Source of the DNA: Sweltsa coloradensis
Lineage: Eukaryota; Arthropoda; Insecta; Plecoptera; Chloroperlidae
Reading direction: 5' to 3'
DNA: 64,000 nt
Assembly (NCBI GenBank): GCA_024449915.1
Contig: JAMZAV010000801.1
Coordinates: 212,566-276,565 of the forward strand
The translations under genes were made by a program, and so were the position numbers. The notes below the pieces were generated by a model, which worked only from the letters and a program-made list of their open reading frames with translations, had not been told where the DNA came from and searched no databases. Below are positions 42,673 to 54,851 of this stretch, one piece after another (position 1 is the stretch's first letter; the number at the start of each line of letters is the position of its first letter).

Positions 42673-44358
42673 TAACTACTGACATCCAATTTGAATTTAG
42701 GTTGGATCCAACTTGAAAGAAAAATAAACATATGAAGTCCTAACTACAATACAATATTATTCCTTATTATAATACGTATGATCGTCGATTTTCCCTAGTA
42801 CGTGCTTGGCTTCTTGAAGAGGGGCGAGGGGGGGGGGGTTGAGATCGTTGTTCTGCGATGCACGGGGTAGCCAGGGAGGGGGGTGGCTATTGTTGAGCTC
42901 GAACTCAGCTGAGCGCCTGCTCGCCAGTAGCCGATGTGATATCTAGGTCGACCTCCAGTGGCGGACCGGATATCCCACATTCAAAGCTCGGTGCTCTTAG
43001 GCCCCTATGAAGACCTCGACGTTCTCAGCTTCACGTACAAATATGGGAGGACATATAGTGAAATGGGACAAAATACAAATACAGCTTACTTGCTCAGTTG
43101 AAGATCCTTGTTGATGGTGTAGCCGACGCCTTTGGTTGAACCACGTGGTTGGTCCTACCAAGTTATTGAACGCGCGACTATTGGTTATTAAAAAGATTTA
43201 TTTACTTTAGACTGCATTTTCATGCCACTCCCGTAAGGTGTTGAGAGAGAATTTACCATGTCAATGCGGTTGTTATAAGATCCACTCGCGCATGGTCACT
43301 GGTCTGGACCATGTGGCTAGCCTGCACTAGGCTATCACGAAAAACGGTATTTAAAAGATGAAAAACATATCCAGCAACTCGGTGCTCCTTCCGACCTCAT
43401 ATCGAGGTGTTTAGGCCAACTTGCCTTTATTTTACGAGGGATATTTCCCATGCTTGCTAAACACTCGATTTGCACTGCTAACAAAACTCGACTTGTCTCC
43501 TCCAGAAATCTTGCAATAGTGAACGAGGTAACGCTTGGTTGTGTCCTTGCTTGCTTCCAACCCTTCCGCTCAGAGGACTAGGTCCTCCCTCTGATTGGGT
43601 CAGTACCCCCGCGAGTTCAAATCCTACCAATGGCCTGCGGTCAAGCCGCGCACTGATCTGCTTGATGGACAGGGTGATTTCGCGACATGCGATCGCCACC
43701 CGCACTTGCACGTCCGGTGTTGCCATTGATGAAAACTCAACGACGAATTCTAGGCGAAAACAACACTGTTGGCCTGCTTGCCACATTCCTGAGCTCACAA
43801 ACACGTAGCTGGCTCGGGTTTTCCACCTCAGCCTCGACTTGTAGGCTGGCAAGCAACACTACCCCTTTGTTACCCCTACTAGCTAGGGCAAAAACATTGC
43901 TCCAAGCCTGGTTCCCACTTTCCTGGATAACCAGCTAGTTTACCCTAATTTCTAGTATACCCTGTTAATTTGTATGTATACACAAAATAACCCTTATCAA
44001 TAAAAATTATGCAACATTATACATTTACAATATGCAAATTAAATAAAAATGAAAAAATCTCTGGCTGAGGGCCTACATAGGAAGGGTAGAGGCTGTACTG
44101 TTACAATATTCATTATTGATTATTGATCGATAATATCGATTATCGTGTGCATCCCTACTTGTATGTCAGGAAAACAAAATTGTGCAAGTATCATCAAGAT
44201 ACAAAAACGTGGTGGCAACAGGTGCAACTAAGGGATGGAGGCTAAATTTAAAAGAAACAAATTTTATTATAGTTGTTACTTAGGGTACCTATGTATGAAC
44301 TGCTACAGATGAAACTAAAAGGTAGACCATCGAGGCCTTTACGTAATGAAATACATAG

Positions 44359-44901
44359 TAAAGGCAGATCCACATAAAAACATAACACGTAAACTTAAGG
44401 TTTTAACGCATAGTCGTAATGTTGGAACATATAGGAAACGCGTACCCGTTCTGGCGTTCACACTAATGTGCTAGTTTTAATGCATAGTTTAATTTAACGC
44501 ATAAGACACTGTTTTAATGCGTAAGAAAGTTTAACTGTTTTCAACTTTCCGTCAAAACCGTATGACAACGTACGAAACAATTACATTAAGTCAAACTGCT
44601 TGGCTACTACAGTCAACTATGCCTCCTTAATAAATATATAAAGTTGGCAAGCCTTAAAGCATTATTTGCATAATTATGAACATTGATTGGAAAAATTATA
44701 ATACATAATAACCTCTATGGATAAACTTCAAATCCTTCTATAATTATTAAAGGGGTATAATGGACACTGCAAAGATCTTAGAAAACGAGTAACATATCTT
44801 GGCATTAATTCTTTGAAATTACGTTCATATGTGTACTGGCGCGCTGACACACAACGCGTTAAACCTTATGTGCTATGTTTTTATGTGTGAATCCGCCTTT
44901 A
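44359..44901. mobile_element. MITE, 543 bp
   Basis: TAAAGGCAGATCCACATAAA at the left is inverted at the right (...TTTATGTGTGAATCCGCCTTTA). The similarity extends about 45 bp inward. There is no clear target duplication and no ORF. Confidence 0.7.
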
Positions 44902-46712
44902 CACTTTATTTAATCTGAACTTACTGTAGAGCCTAATCAGATATAGATTTATTTTTAGAGTTGTACTCCCAAGCAAAATGGTCAGGAAAATGGCTCTTAA
45001 CTCTTGCTGGGAACCCTTAACTACCCACAAACATTAGTTAGCAATATCTTTGAAGATATATTTTCTTTTTACTTACTGGGCATGCGTGGCCGAAGTCAGT
45101 CTGTGCCGGATGCAAACTACGAAGTAAGAATGTTACAATGTTCTGTATAATTCATTGTTGGTACTAATGAGTAACGAGTAGGCTATGGTGTTAATAAATC
45201 CTAACATAGGCGGTCTTAGTTAAAGTGGCACTTGCCGAGAGATCGCAACTCTGTTGCCCTTGCACTATAGCCACCGGATCGGCAAAAAATTAATATCACA
45301 ACGGTCTCTAAAATCGTTTTTGAAGAAGAACACGACTAGTTTAAAACCAAGCCTTGACCAATATATCCTAGGAATTGAGTATTTACGAAGCTTGCGAATA
45401 ACAAAATGATAAGGTTTGATGCTCCTGAACATTGACATCACATCTGGGGAGGTTGGCATAATAAGCGGGAATTTTAAGAACACAATTAGCGGATTGTCAA
45501 CGACGCAAAAAACTTTTGCAATCGCAATTCATAAAATCATTATTTCGTTAATTTTCTACCTCTGTGGAATTAACTACTTTATTCATAACCTATAAAATGT
45601 TAATAGTATCCCTATGTGATAAAATCAGAATAACATGACCAAATCAAATACGGTAATATCCGTAGTGTTTAAATAGGCAAAGTTGGCGTGTGTGCTCTCG
45701 CTTGACCTTGACGAGAGCCAGGTATCCGAGACCAATTAATATTATACTGAACTCTGGCCTTGCAGCACTAGCTGTTTAGCTACTGACAGGCATTTCCTCT
45801 GTGTCGATGATATGTCCTGTTTCGTGACATCTCACTTGCACATGCTATTAGGGTGTACGTATATTTCTCTGTCAACTCACTCGACAAGAAAGTCTCGTCA
45901 TATTTCAGCAAAACTATACACAGGGCAAAACCAATACAGTACCGGTACCTATTATTGTGTGTTAAAAATATATATATTATGTAATTTATTTATAATTCAT
46001 TTACATATATTAGTTAACTGCTTTATTGTTTTACAATTTAAATTTTATTTGTTTAATATTCTGTGTCGCACCATTTTAGGCCTATTATTATCTAAAATTG
46101 TAAGCTAACTTTAACATTGATTTTTAAAAGCAGGATATTACTGTACCGGTATTTTACCACCAACTTCATATTTTAGACTTTTAGAGGTTTAATATTAATT
46201 TAGTTGAACCAAAGTCTGCAGCGGAAATCAAATTCATTTGATTAAACTCCATGCTCCTTTATGTCTTCCACTAGTATTCTATGACTTGAGTAGAGGTATG
46301 AAACAAATAGCTTTTTATTTTGAATTTTCAACTCTTTTTTTTATAGCATTTTGTGCACCTATTTTTTCTTTACATCATAACTATAAGTAACTTTAAATGT
46401 GGAGTCTTCAAATAAGAAATTATGCTTTGGAACATTTGAAATCATAGTTCAATTGTGCCACTTAAAATGCTAAACTAATTCGAAATGGGCATGGCCGTAT
46501 GGGGTTAACATTTTTTTAGTTAAGTTAGCATTTTGTAGCGATTTAGCAACACACTTTAAATACAAAATCTACGTACCTCTACTTATAAGAGTATCTCCTA
46601 GTCTTTTTGGAACTCTAATGTTCTAATTATCCTATCAAAAATCCTATCAGCCAGTCTTTATCTTGTTCTATAATTTGTTTAGTATAGGTTATTAGTTATT
46701 ACTTATTATTTA
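44902..46712. other. intergenic, nothing recognised
   Basis: No coding signal, repeat pair or RNA gene could be defined here. Confidence 0.5.
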
Positions 46713-47385
46713 ATACAATCCAGAAATTAAAAAATCCATCCTGATCGGGGTTCGAACCCGAGTCTCCCACTTTCCGGGTGGACGCCTTAGCCAACTGGAC
46801 CACCGAGATGGTAACTATTTAACTTCTGTATTGTCGTTACATTATAGAACTTAAATGGATGGAACAATAAAGCATCGAAAAACTGTTGCTGTTGAATTGA
46901 CCAAACAAACATATTTATAATGTCATTACCTTACGCAGGTATGAGCGAGGGTATATTTCTCGATTTGGATGGTCGGGAAACACTCCCGTAGGTGGAATTG
47001 TTATTATTTAATCCATCCAGAAATTAAAAAATCCACCCCGATCGGGATGGATGGATGGGATGGATTTTTTAATTTCTGGATTGTAATAAATAATAACAAT
47101 TCCACCCACGGGGGGTTTTCCCGACCATCCAAATCGAGGAATATACCCTCGCTCATACCTGCGTAAGGTAATGACATTATAAATATGTTTGTTTGGTCAA
47201 TTCAACAGCAACAGTTTTTCGATGCTTTATTGTTCCATGAATTCAAGTTCTATAATGTAACGACAATACAGAAGTTAAATAGTTACCGTCTCGGTGGTCT
47301 AGTTGGCTAAGGCGTTCACCCGGAAAGTGGGAGACTCGGGTTCGAACCCCGATCGGGATGGAATTTTTTAATTTCTGGTTTGTAT
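46713..47385. repeat. 0.67 kb inverted repeat built on SINE type 4
   Basis: The left arm (46713-47040) and right arm (47060-47385) are near-perfect reverse complements around a centre near 47050 (GATGGATGGATGGGATGG). Each arm ends in a tRNA-derived SINE head with GGTTCGAACC and CGGTGGTC(C/T)AGTTGGCTAA, at 46740-46812 (-) and 47287-47362 (+). The block CGACCATCCAAATCGAG occurs three times (one inverted, two direct). The anticodon-loop base before the would-be GGA anticodon is C, not the usual T, so these are not working tRNA genes. Confidence 0.85.
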
Positions 47386-47440
47386 CAAATAATAACAATT
47401 CCACCTACGGGAGTGTTTCCCGACCATCCAAATCGAGAAA

Positions 47441-49195
47441 TAGTTATTACTTATTACTTATTAGGATTACTAGTTAACATAGATGTTTAAGGTAAATATG
47501 GTATAAGAATAAACTTAGGAAACCCATACTAGAGTTCACACATGGGGTTAAGGAATAGGGCTTGTGATTAAGGATTAACAAAGATAAATATGAAATAGGT
47601 AACTTAAAAGTTTTAAACACGATCATTAAATCCTTACACACAGCCAATAAGATATTAAGCTTTCATACGCATCACGGGATGATGGCCCATGGCAGAGCTT
47701 CTAGTAGGTATAATAAAATTTTGGAATCCTTGCACATCTATGTAAATACATTTTCTTATACCCTTATTTCTATATCACAGAACAAAACCTTAAACATTTA
47801 TGTATACCGGTAGCCATTATTTTCAAGCATACATGTCTTTAGTCAAAGTGTTAAAATATCTTAATTGAATTTTAAACAACACACTCTTGCATCAAGTAAA
47901 TTTTATTTCAGCATTCTCATCTGTTTGCTGCTGATGTGTTAACAATAATTTATAAAAAATATAATAAAGTATGTGTTAGCCCATGTTACTTCAATACTAT
48001 TTTTATGTATCACTTTGAATTTTTATGCCGACCTTGAATGCATGTACTTTAGATTTGCTTGCCTCATACAGAGGTTTATTTACTCTACGTAGTATTAAGA
48101 CCGCCCAGACGCTTCTACTTTTCTTTCACCAAACTGGTTAAACGAGGGAGCGCAGCGACTGAATCTTACAATTCAAGTCAAACTTCACTATTCTGTTCCT
48201 GTGTTTGTGAGTGACTGTACGCCAAAAATCAGCTGAATCGCTGAACCCATTACGCTGAAATTTTAAATAGACATCCGGTACGAGTTTACTGAAAACTCAA
48301 AAAAAACAAAATCAGCAACATCCGTATCGATTTAAACAAACAAGAAATAATGAATTGAAAAATAGACTGTAATTGTGTAGGAATGGTTTTGTTCTTCAAG
48401 AAGTCATTTTTATCGGACCCCGGTTTGCCAACGAAAATACTATTCTAAGCCATCCCCCCCTCTGCAAAGTCGTTAATTCACACCCTGCATATAACTTAAC
48501 ATTTTCTTGAACTGTTAACCTGCAACATAAATCTTTAATCATATCTGAAATTGGCATTATTTTCCTCCATTTTAATATGCATCTCATAGCCTTGTTTTAG
48601 ATCATTTGAATTTTGATAATCTCGTTTGCACGTGCATTACAAAATATTGCACAGTATTCCAAATCTGGTTTAATTATTCTATTGTTAATTAATTATTTTG
48701 TACACTTCGACAATTTGGAAGTTGGCGTTGGTGATGCGTTGGCAATCATGACAACTGACAAGTGACTTTAAGGCGACAAAACAGTTTTCTTATGGTGCCT
48801 TCGCATGCACAAAACAAGACTGACTGGTGCACTGAAGAAGCAAACTCCTATCTAAAGTACAGTCAGTACTCAGTAGTAGCTCTATATTACATTTTTTTAC
48901 ACCATAACTTTGTAATTCCAAGACTTCGAATGAGCCACGTGAAAAGTATTAAACAACAGAACTATAGTGTCCACCTAAATCTATTATTATTATTATTGTT
49001 GTGATTTTATAGAAAATAAATCTTGGCTTGGAACATTAAAAACAAAAATGCCTTAAACTTAGTGTTTTACAGTGTTGTATGTCAGATTATTTAGAGGGAT
49101 GTTTTAGCCTCCTAGTATGTACAGTAACGGCACCCCTACAACGACTACTAGTACGTGTCTTATTTCAAGAATGAAGAAACAACATCATATTGGTT
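47441..49195. other. intergenic, nothing recognised
   Basis: Mostly AT-rich. Near 48140 ACGAGGGAGCGCAGCGACTG resembles the start of a Helitron-like element, but no matching end was found. Confidence 0.45.
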
Positions 49196-49678
49196 CGTGC
49201 CAGAAATCAGCCACTACATTAGCTATGGTAGGTAAGCGAAATATTTCTATTTCCTTCGGCTATGTTAGCTAAGTTCTAGAGAAGCATTCCAGTGATCAGC
49301 TGCTGAGCTAGCAATTCTAGCCAAGAAAATGACCGCTATTATTGATATTGATTGATATTTTGTTAATGTGGTTTCAACAGGTATAACTTAAGTCATTGTA
49401 ATTTAGATGACTCGGGACTCGTGACCCTTTTCTAACTTCCTGTGTAGTTGGAGTGTACAACTTCAGAAATGGCGCGATAGTTTAAGTGAACTGTGAAGCA
49501 CAAAAATAACGCTATAGTCTGTGGAAAAGAGACGTGTGAAAATTTGTGGAGATGAGATATTAGTCCTAGATAATATGCTAATTGAATAATGCTTTGTGTT
49601 ATAGAATCGAGCCTGGCAAATCTAGCGATGATGCCATTTTCGCTTACCTAGCTTATCTAGTTGCTGAATTCTGGCACG
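49196..49678. mobile_element. MITE, 483 bp
   Basis: CGTGCCAGAAATCAGC at the left is inverted at the right (GCTGAATTCTGGCACG). The inverted similarity continues to GGTAAGCGAAA / TTTCGCTTACC. No target duplication was identified. Confidence 0.65.
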
Positions 49679-49730
49679 CGCCTATATGTGGGCCTATAGC
49701 TATGACATAACTTTACTGGAAACAAAATAA

Positions 49731-50340
49731 CTAGGAAAACGCTTAAGTCCCGCCGCGTTGTTGGATGAGCGTAATTGGTGCATTGACCTGCCATGTGTTA
49801 TGCGGATTTTCTGTTGTTCTGTGAAAAAAATATTCCTTAGTTCAAGTTTTTTTTAAATTCAATTAAATTAAATTAAATAAAAAATAAACTTAAATTAATT
49901 TTTTTTAATTAATCATAATTTTTAAAAAAGACAAAAATTGAAAAATTGCGATTTTTATAAAAAATAATCATTCGATTGCGCTCAAATTTCACACGAATAT
50001 ATAAATTCATAAAATTAAGATTCTGTGAAAAAATCATTACAATAGGATACAGCATGTAGGTGTTATAAGTCAAAAAAATGTTTTTAAAAAAAACGCAAAA
50101 TTGCGATTTTCATATAGGCCTAAGAAATAATGTTTCGATTGCGCTCAAAAACGTGGCAGTTCTAAGTTCAGATATTTCGAAGGCCTCCATAAAATTTCAT
50201 GGCAATTGGAGTATTGGTTTAGCCGGAATCGTGTTAACAAACACACAAAAAAAAAGAAAGAAAGAAAAAAAAAACATTCCGGATTATTTTCTCCAGTGTA
50301 GTGAAATGGAATCTTCGCTTCGCTCGCTACGCTCATCCAA
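49731..50340 (-). mobile_element. Helitron-like element, family A
   Basis: On the minus strand it starts TTGGATGAGCGTAGC after an A and ends ...GCGTTTTCCTAG before T. The 3' end type is the one also used by the B copy at 50532-51088. The body matches 26555-27364. Confidence 0.78.
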
Positions 50341-50531
50341 TTACTTAACTTAAACAAGTATGGTTACGAAAGTACTCAAAAGAGGGAGTGAAGCTACATA
50401 ATCAACAGATTGTAAAACATAATAATTTACTGTGTGATGCTTTTTGGTGGTGGTGCGGGGTTTGCTTAGCATTAAAATTGTGCCCCATGATCTTGCATTC
50501 AGTAATTGGTGGAGGTGCCAAGTAAATTAAA

Positions 50532-51088
50532 TTGGATGAGCGAAGCGAAGACTTCAATTTCACTGACCCCTCAAAAAATTTAGCTCCAATGTTTTTTTTC
50601 TCTCTGTCTCTGTTTGTTTGCGCTCTACCGGGCAAACGGCATATGCGATCTTGATGAAAATTAGAGGGGACCTTCGAAATCTCTGAACTTAGACTTGCCA
50701 CGTTTTTTGGGTACAATCGAAGAAATATTTCTCATAAATATCGTCCTTTTACGATTTTGTGTGCGATATTTTCGTGACATTTGAGCCGATTCTGACCAAA
50801 CGGGTGTGGCTACAAACGTTCATATTTTACATGGACATTAAGATAATGGTGAAGTATTGCTTTCTGAAAGAAAAAGTTGAAAAAGTTAGCCAGAATCCAT
50901 CTAATAAAGGTTTCAATATGAGTTTTTTTAGGTTTACAATAACAATTAACAAGTAACAATGGAAACTTGACAACAATCACCTACAATGCATTCAAAAAGC
51001 ACTTGCAAAGGAAAAGTGGTACTACGCAAACTAAAAACTTACAAAAAAGCTCATCCATCAACGCGGCGGGACTTAAGCGTTTTCCTAG
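50532..51088 (+). mobile_element. Helitron-like element, family B
   Basis: It starts TTGGATGAGCGAAGCGAAG after an A and ends CGGCGGGACTTAAGCG then TTTTCCTAG before T. The body carries the B blocks CTACCGGGCAAACGGCATAT and AAACGGGTGTGGCTAC. Confidence 0.8.
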
Positions 51089-51420
51089 TTAATTTAATTT
51101 TAATGAACTTTGTGGGTAGGAAACAACTCGCTCCTTCCTTACCACCAGGGTCACCAAACACATTCTGTATCACCCTAGTCCCTTGTTAAAGGGCAATGCC
51201 AACAAAAAAATGCATGCCAATCTTGTTCAGTTTTTTCGTTGGAAGATACGCAGACAGATAGAAGGAAAAGTGATGAATATGTGAGCATAATAAACCATAT
51301 GGGCCATTTAAAAAATAAGTTGATTGTTTATTATTGCAACTTAACTTGTGTACTATTAACAAAAAAATATAACAAAAATGTATTCTGCTCTTCATTCAAT
51401 TTTATAAGTGGCACCAGGCG
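51089..51420. other. non-coding spacer
   Basis: Nothing recognised. It leads into the tandem array. Confidence 0.5.
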
Positions 51421-52343
51421 CGGATCCAGGACCTCTGTAAGGGGGTGGTTATCGAGTTGGCGCAACACAACGCCGGGGGGTCTGGGGCCCAGCTCAGCGG
51501 ATCCAGGACCTCTGTAAGGGGGTAGTTATCGAGTTGGCGCAACACAACGCCGGGGGGTCTGGGGCCCAGCTCAGCGGATCCAGGACCTCTGTAAGGGGGT
51601 GGTTATCGAGTTGGCGCAACACAACGCCGGGGGGTCTGGGGCCCATCTCAGCGGATCCAGGACCTCTGTAAGGGGGTGGTTATCGAGTTGGCGCAACACA
51701 ACGCCGGGGGGTCTGGGGCCCAGCTCAGCGGATCCAGGACCTCTGTAAGGGGGTGGTTATCGAGTTGGCGCAACACAACGCCGGGGGGTCTGGGGCCCAG
51801 CTCAGCGGATCCAGGACCTCTGTAAGGGGGTGGTTATAGAGTTGGCGCAACACAACGCCGGGAAGTCTGGGGCCCAGCTCAGCGGATCCAGGACCTCTGT
51901 AAGGGGTGGTTATCGAGTTAGCGCAACACAACGCCGGGGGGTCTGAGGCCCAGCTCAGCGGATCCAGGACCCCTGTAAGGGGGTGGTTATCGAGTTGGCG
52001 CAACACAACGCCGGGGGGTCTGGGGCCCAGCTCAGCGGATCCAGGACCTCTGTAAGGGGGTGGTTATCGAGTTGGCGCAACACAACGCCGGGGGGTCTGG
52101 GGCCCAGCTCAGCGGATCCAGGACCTCTGTAAGGGGGTGGTTATCGAGTTGGCGCAACACAACGCCGGGGGTCTGGGGCCCAGCTCAGCGGATCCAGGAC
52201 CTCTGTAAGGGGGTGGTTATCGAGTTGGCGCAACACAACGCCGGGGGGTCTGGGGCCCAGCTCAGCGGATCCAGGACCTCTGTAAGGGGGTGGTTATCGA
52301 GTTGGCGCAACACAACGCCGGGGGGTCTGGGGCCCAGCTCAGC
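51421..52343. repeat. 77 bp tandem array, 12 copies
   Basis: The unit starts CGGATCCAGGACCTCTGTAA and contains GGTTATCGAGTTGGCGCAAC and GGGGTCTGGGGCCCAGCTC. Copies follow head to tail with only point differences and one-base indels. It is GC-rich against AT-rich surroundings. The units are contiguous with no spacers, and frames on both strands are artefacts. Confidence 0.97.
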
Positions 52344-52435
52344 CCGCAGGGATTTTCTTTTAAAGGAAGATAATTGTCAAAATTGTGTTTAAATGGCTTG
52401 AGGAGGGTATAATTAATAAGCTTTATTCGACTTAC

Positions 52436-53072
52436 CAGTGGCGGATACAGGGGGGGGGGCGGTGGGGCGATCGCCCCCCCCATGATTCTTTAAAAATTAA
52501 AAAAAAATGATTTTATTATTTTATTGTGCACGCACCAAATGCACTCTAAAAACCTGATTTTCAAAATTTTCGCCTGCGGCGCTATTGATTTAAAATTCCC
52601 AATAAAAATCAACTTTCCTTTATGTTGTCAGAAATAATCAGTTTGCCTCTGAAATGTCTCTGCATCAGTGTACTTCGATTTATTAAGTTGTCCTCCTATG
52701 TGAATCGTTTTTTAACTAAATAGGATAGACGTTAAATAAATAAATAAAATGATGAATTGAAAATAAGATCAAACGTTTATAATAATGTTGCAATCTAGGC
52801 CAATGCTGTAAATTGTAAGCTTGACATGACGACAAAACAAATTGGTGCACACAAACTACATTGTTTCCGTATTGCATTCCGCCCACCACTTTTTTCTAAA
52901 ACGCACCAAATGCACTCTAAAAACCTGATTTTCTAAATTTTCGCCTGCGGCGCATTTAATAGGGGGCTCCGCCCCCCATACCCCCCGTGCGTCCGCGCTT
53001 AGTCCCTTTCCCACGACTGCACATGCACACGCAAATCGCCCCCCCCATGATTATGTCCTAGATCCGCCACTG
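52436..53072. mobile_element. hAT MITE, 637 bp
   Basis: TIRs CAGTGGCGGAT / ATCCGCCACTG are flanked by the perfect 8 bp duplication CGACTTAC (52428-52435 and 53073-53080). Inside, a ~60 bp block (CACCAAATGCACTCTAAAAA...) occurs twice, near 52530 and 52900. Runs of G at the left and C at the right extend the inverted ends. A similar end lies at about 53160-53213 (CTGGATTCGCCACTG). Confidence 0.9.
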
Positions 53073-53377
53073 CGACTTACCATACAGTTCGGTATGTTAT
53101 CACATTGAAGGGTTGTTATAATCATTATCAAATATAATGTTACTTTTTTAAGAATCAAGGGGGGGAGGCGATTGCCCCTACCGACCCCCCCCCCTGGATT
53201 CGCCACTGAACGACACAAAATAACAAAGTTATAAAGCTATAATACGTTCCATCCATCATAATAGCGTCATAGTCGCCTACTATAAAACCAAGGTTAAACA
53301 ATATAATATATATTTCTTTACTCCTTTACTACTAATTTTAAATTAACAAATAAATTCATATACACTCAGTCACATAA

Positions 53378-53465
53378 CTGATTTTCAGTGGGGGACTTAA
53401 ATTTAAAGCAGACCAAGCCAACCATGTAGGGGCCAACACCATCGACGAGCGAACAATGACCAACT
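53378..53465 (+). repeat. dispersed repeat, paired with 19095-19200
   Basis: It starts ACATAACTGATTTTCAGTGG and aligns in reverse complement with 19095-19200. It directly abuts a truncated family A element. Confidence 0.6.
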
Positions 53466-53951
53466 AAAGTTCTGTGAAAAAATTATTACAATCGGATAAA
53501 GCATGTAGATGTTATAAGTCGAAGAAATTTAAATTTAAAAAAACAAAAAAAACGCATGCCATTATCATGAGAAATAATTTTTTGATTGCGCTCTAATTTC
53601 ACACGAATAAATTAATTCATAAAATTAAGGTTCTGTAAAAAAATTATTTACACTCGGATAAAGCATGTAGGTGTTGTAAGTCAAGGAAATTTAAAAAATC
53701 GAAAAAAATTCGTAAAATTGCGATTTTCATAAGAAATAATTTTTCGATTGCGCTCAAAAACGTGGCAGTTCTAAGTTCAGAGATTTGGAAGGTCTCAAGA
53801 AAATTTCATTGCAATTGGAGTATCGGTTTAGCCGGACTCGTGCTAACAGACAGATAACAATATAAAAAGAAAGAAAGAAAAAAAAACATTCCGGATTTTT
53901 TTCTCCAGTGTAGTTAAATGGATCTTCGCTTCGCTCGCTACGCTCATCCAA
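53466..53951 (-). mobile_element. Helitron-like element, family A, 3'-truncated
   Basis: The minus-strand 5' end TTGGATGAGCGTAGC is intact and preceded by A. The CTAG-side terminus is missing. It contains two ~165 bp internal units (GTTCTGTGAAAAAATTATTA near 53471 and a variant near 53629). Confidence 0.75.
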
Positions 53952-54209
53952 TAAAATACCGGAATAAATAAATAAAATAGAAGTCATATAAAGTAGAGAA
54001 GTTTTTTGGCATCGGTGCATGGGCTCCGAATTTGTATGTTCACCACGCCTCTGGGGTCTATCCAAGTTGACCTTGGACAAATTGCAACAGAAGCAAATTT
54101 GGTAGGCCCTATCATTGGATTCAGGAAAAAAAACTAAATAAACCATCAAGAATCCCCTAAAATCCCCATAGAGTGGTTTGATCTAATCATCCCCTAAATG
54201 AAAATGTAA

Positions 54210-54834
54210 CTAGGAAGCTTCGCAAACGCTTTTTCAGGCGCGTTGTTGGATGAGCGTAATTTTAATACGAAAAAAGCATAAAATTGCGATTTTCACGAGA
54301 AATAATTTTTCGATTACACTCAAATTTCACACGAATATATAAGTTCATAAAATTAAGGTTCTGTGAAGAAATTATTACAATCGAATAAAGCATATAGGTG
54401 TTATAAGTCGAAGAAAATTTTAAAAATCGAAAAAAATCGTAGAATTACGATTACCATGAGAAATGTTTTTTTGATTGCGCTTACATTTCACACGAATATA
54501 TTATTAATTCATAAAATAAAGGATCTGTGAAAAAATCATCACAATCGGATAAAGCATGTAGGTGTTATAAGTCGAAGAAATGTTTTAAAAATAGAAAAAA
54601 TCGTAAAATTGCGATTTTCATGAGAAATAATTTTTTGATTGCGCTCAAAAACGTGGCAGTTCTAAGTTTAGAGATTTCGAAGGCCTCCACAAAATTTCAT
54701 CGCAATTGGAGTATCGGCGTAGCCAAAATCGTGCTAACAGACACACAAAAACAATAATAAAAAAAAAACATTCCGGATTTTTTTCTCCAGTGTAGTGAAA
54801 TGGAATCTTCGCTTCGCTCGCTACGCTCATCCAA
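54210..54834 (-). mobile_element. Helitron-like element, family A
   Basis: On the minus strand it runs from TTGGATGAGCGTAGC (after A) to ...GCGTTTGCGAAGCTTCCTAG before T. This is the second type of 3' end, shared with B copies, joined to a family A body. The internal ~165 bp unit is repeated (near 54359 and 54526). Confidence 0.78.
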
Positions 54835-54851
54835 TAAAATTGAATTTAAAA

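Larger units (their letters stand above)
40265..44166. mobile_element. 3.9 kb hAT-type unit with nested repeat
   Basis: The ends GTAGGGATGCACA (from 40271) and TGTGCATCCCTAC (to 44158) are inverted, and the direct repeat TTGTATGT occurs at 40265-40272 and 44159-44166, partly overlapping the TIR. ATCGATTATC-type subterminal repeats occur at both ends. No transposase was recognised. A second TIR pair (41036-42672) is nested inside. Confidence 0.7.

Noticed and set aside
43478..43852. 124-codon minus-strand frame
   Set aside because: No recognisable domain, and it lies inside a hAT-type unit. Probably chance.
48130..48360. Possible further Helitron-like family
   Set aside because: ACGAGGGAGCGCAGCG resembles a terminus, but no inverse copy or CTAG end could be found nearby.
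5637..52343. Regular repeats that might be a CRISPR array
   Set aside because: Units of 81 and 77 bp are contiguous with no variable spacers, and the DNA is animal nuclear DNA.
51725..52392. Open frames on both strands over the 77 bp array
   Set aside because: Repeat artefacts without any domain.
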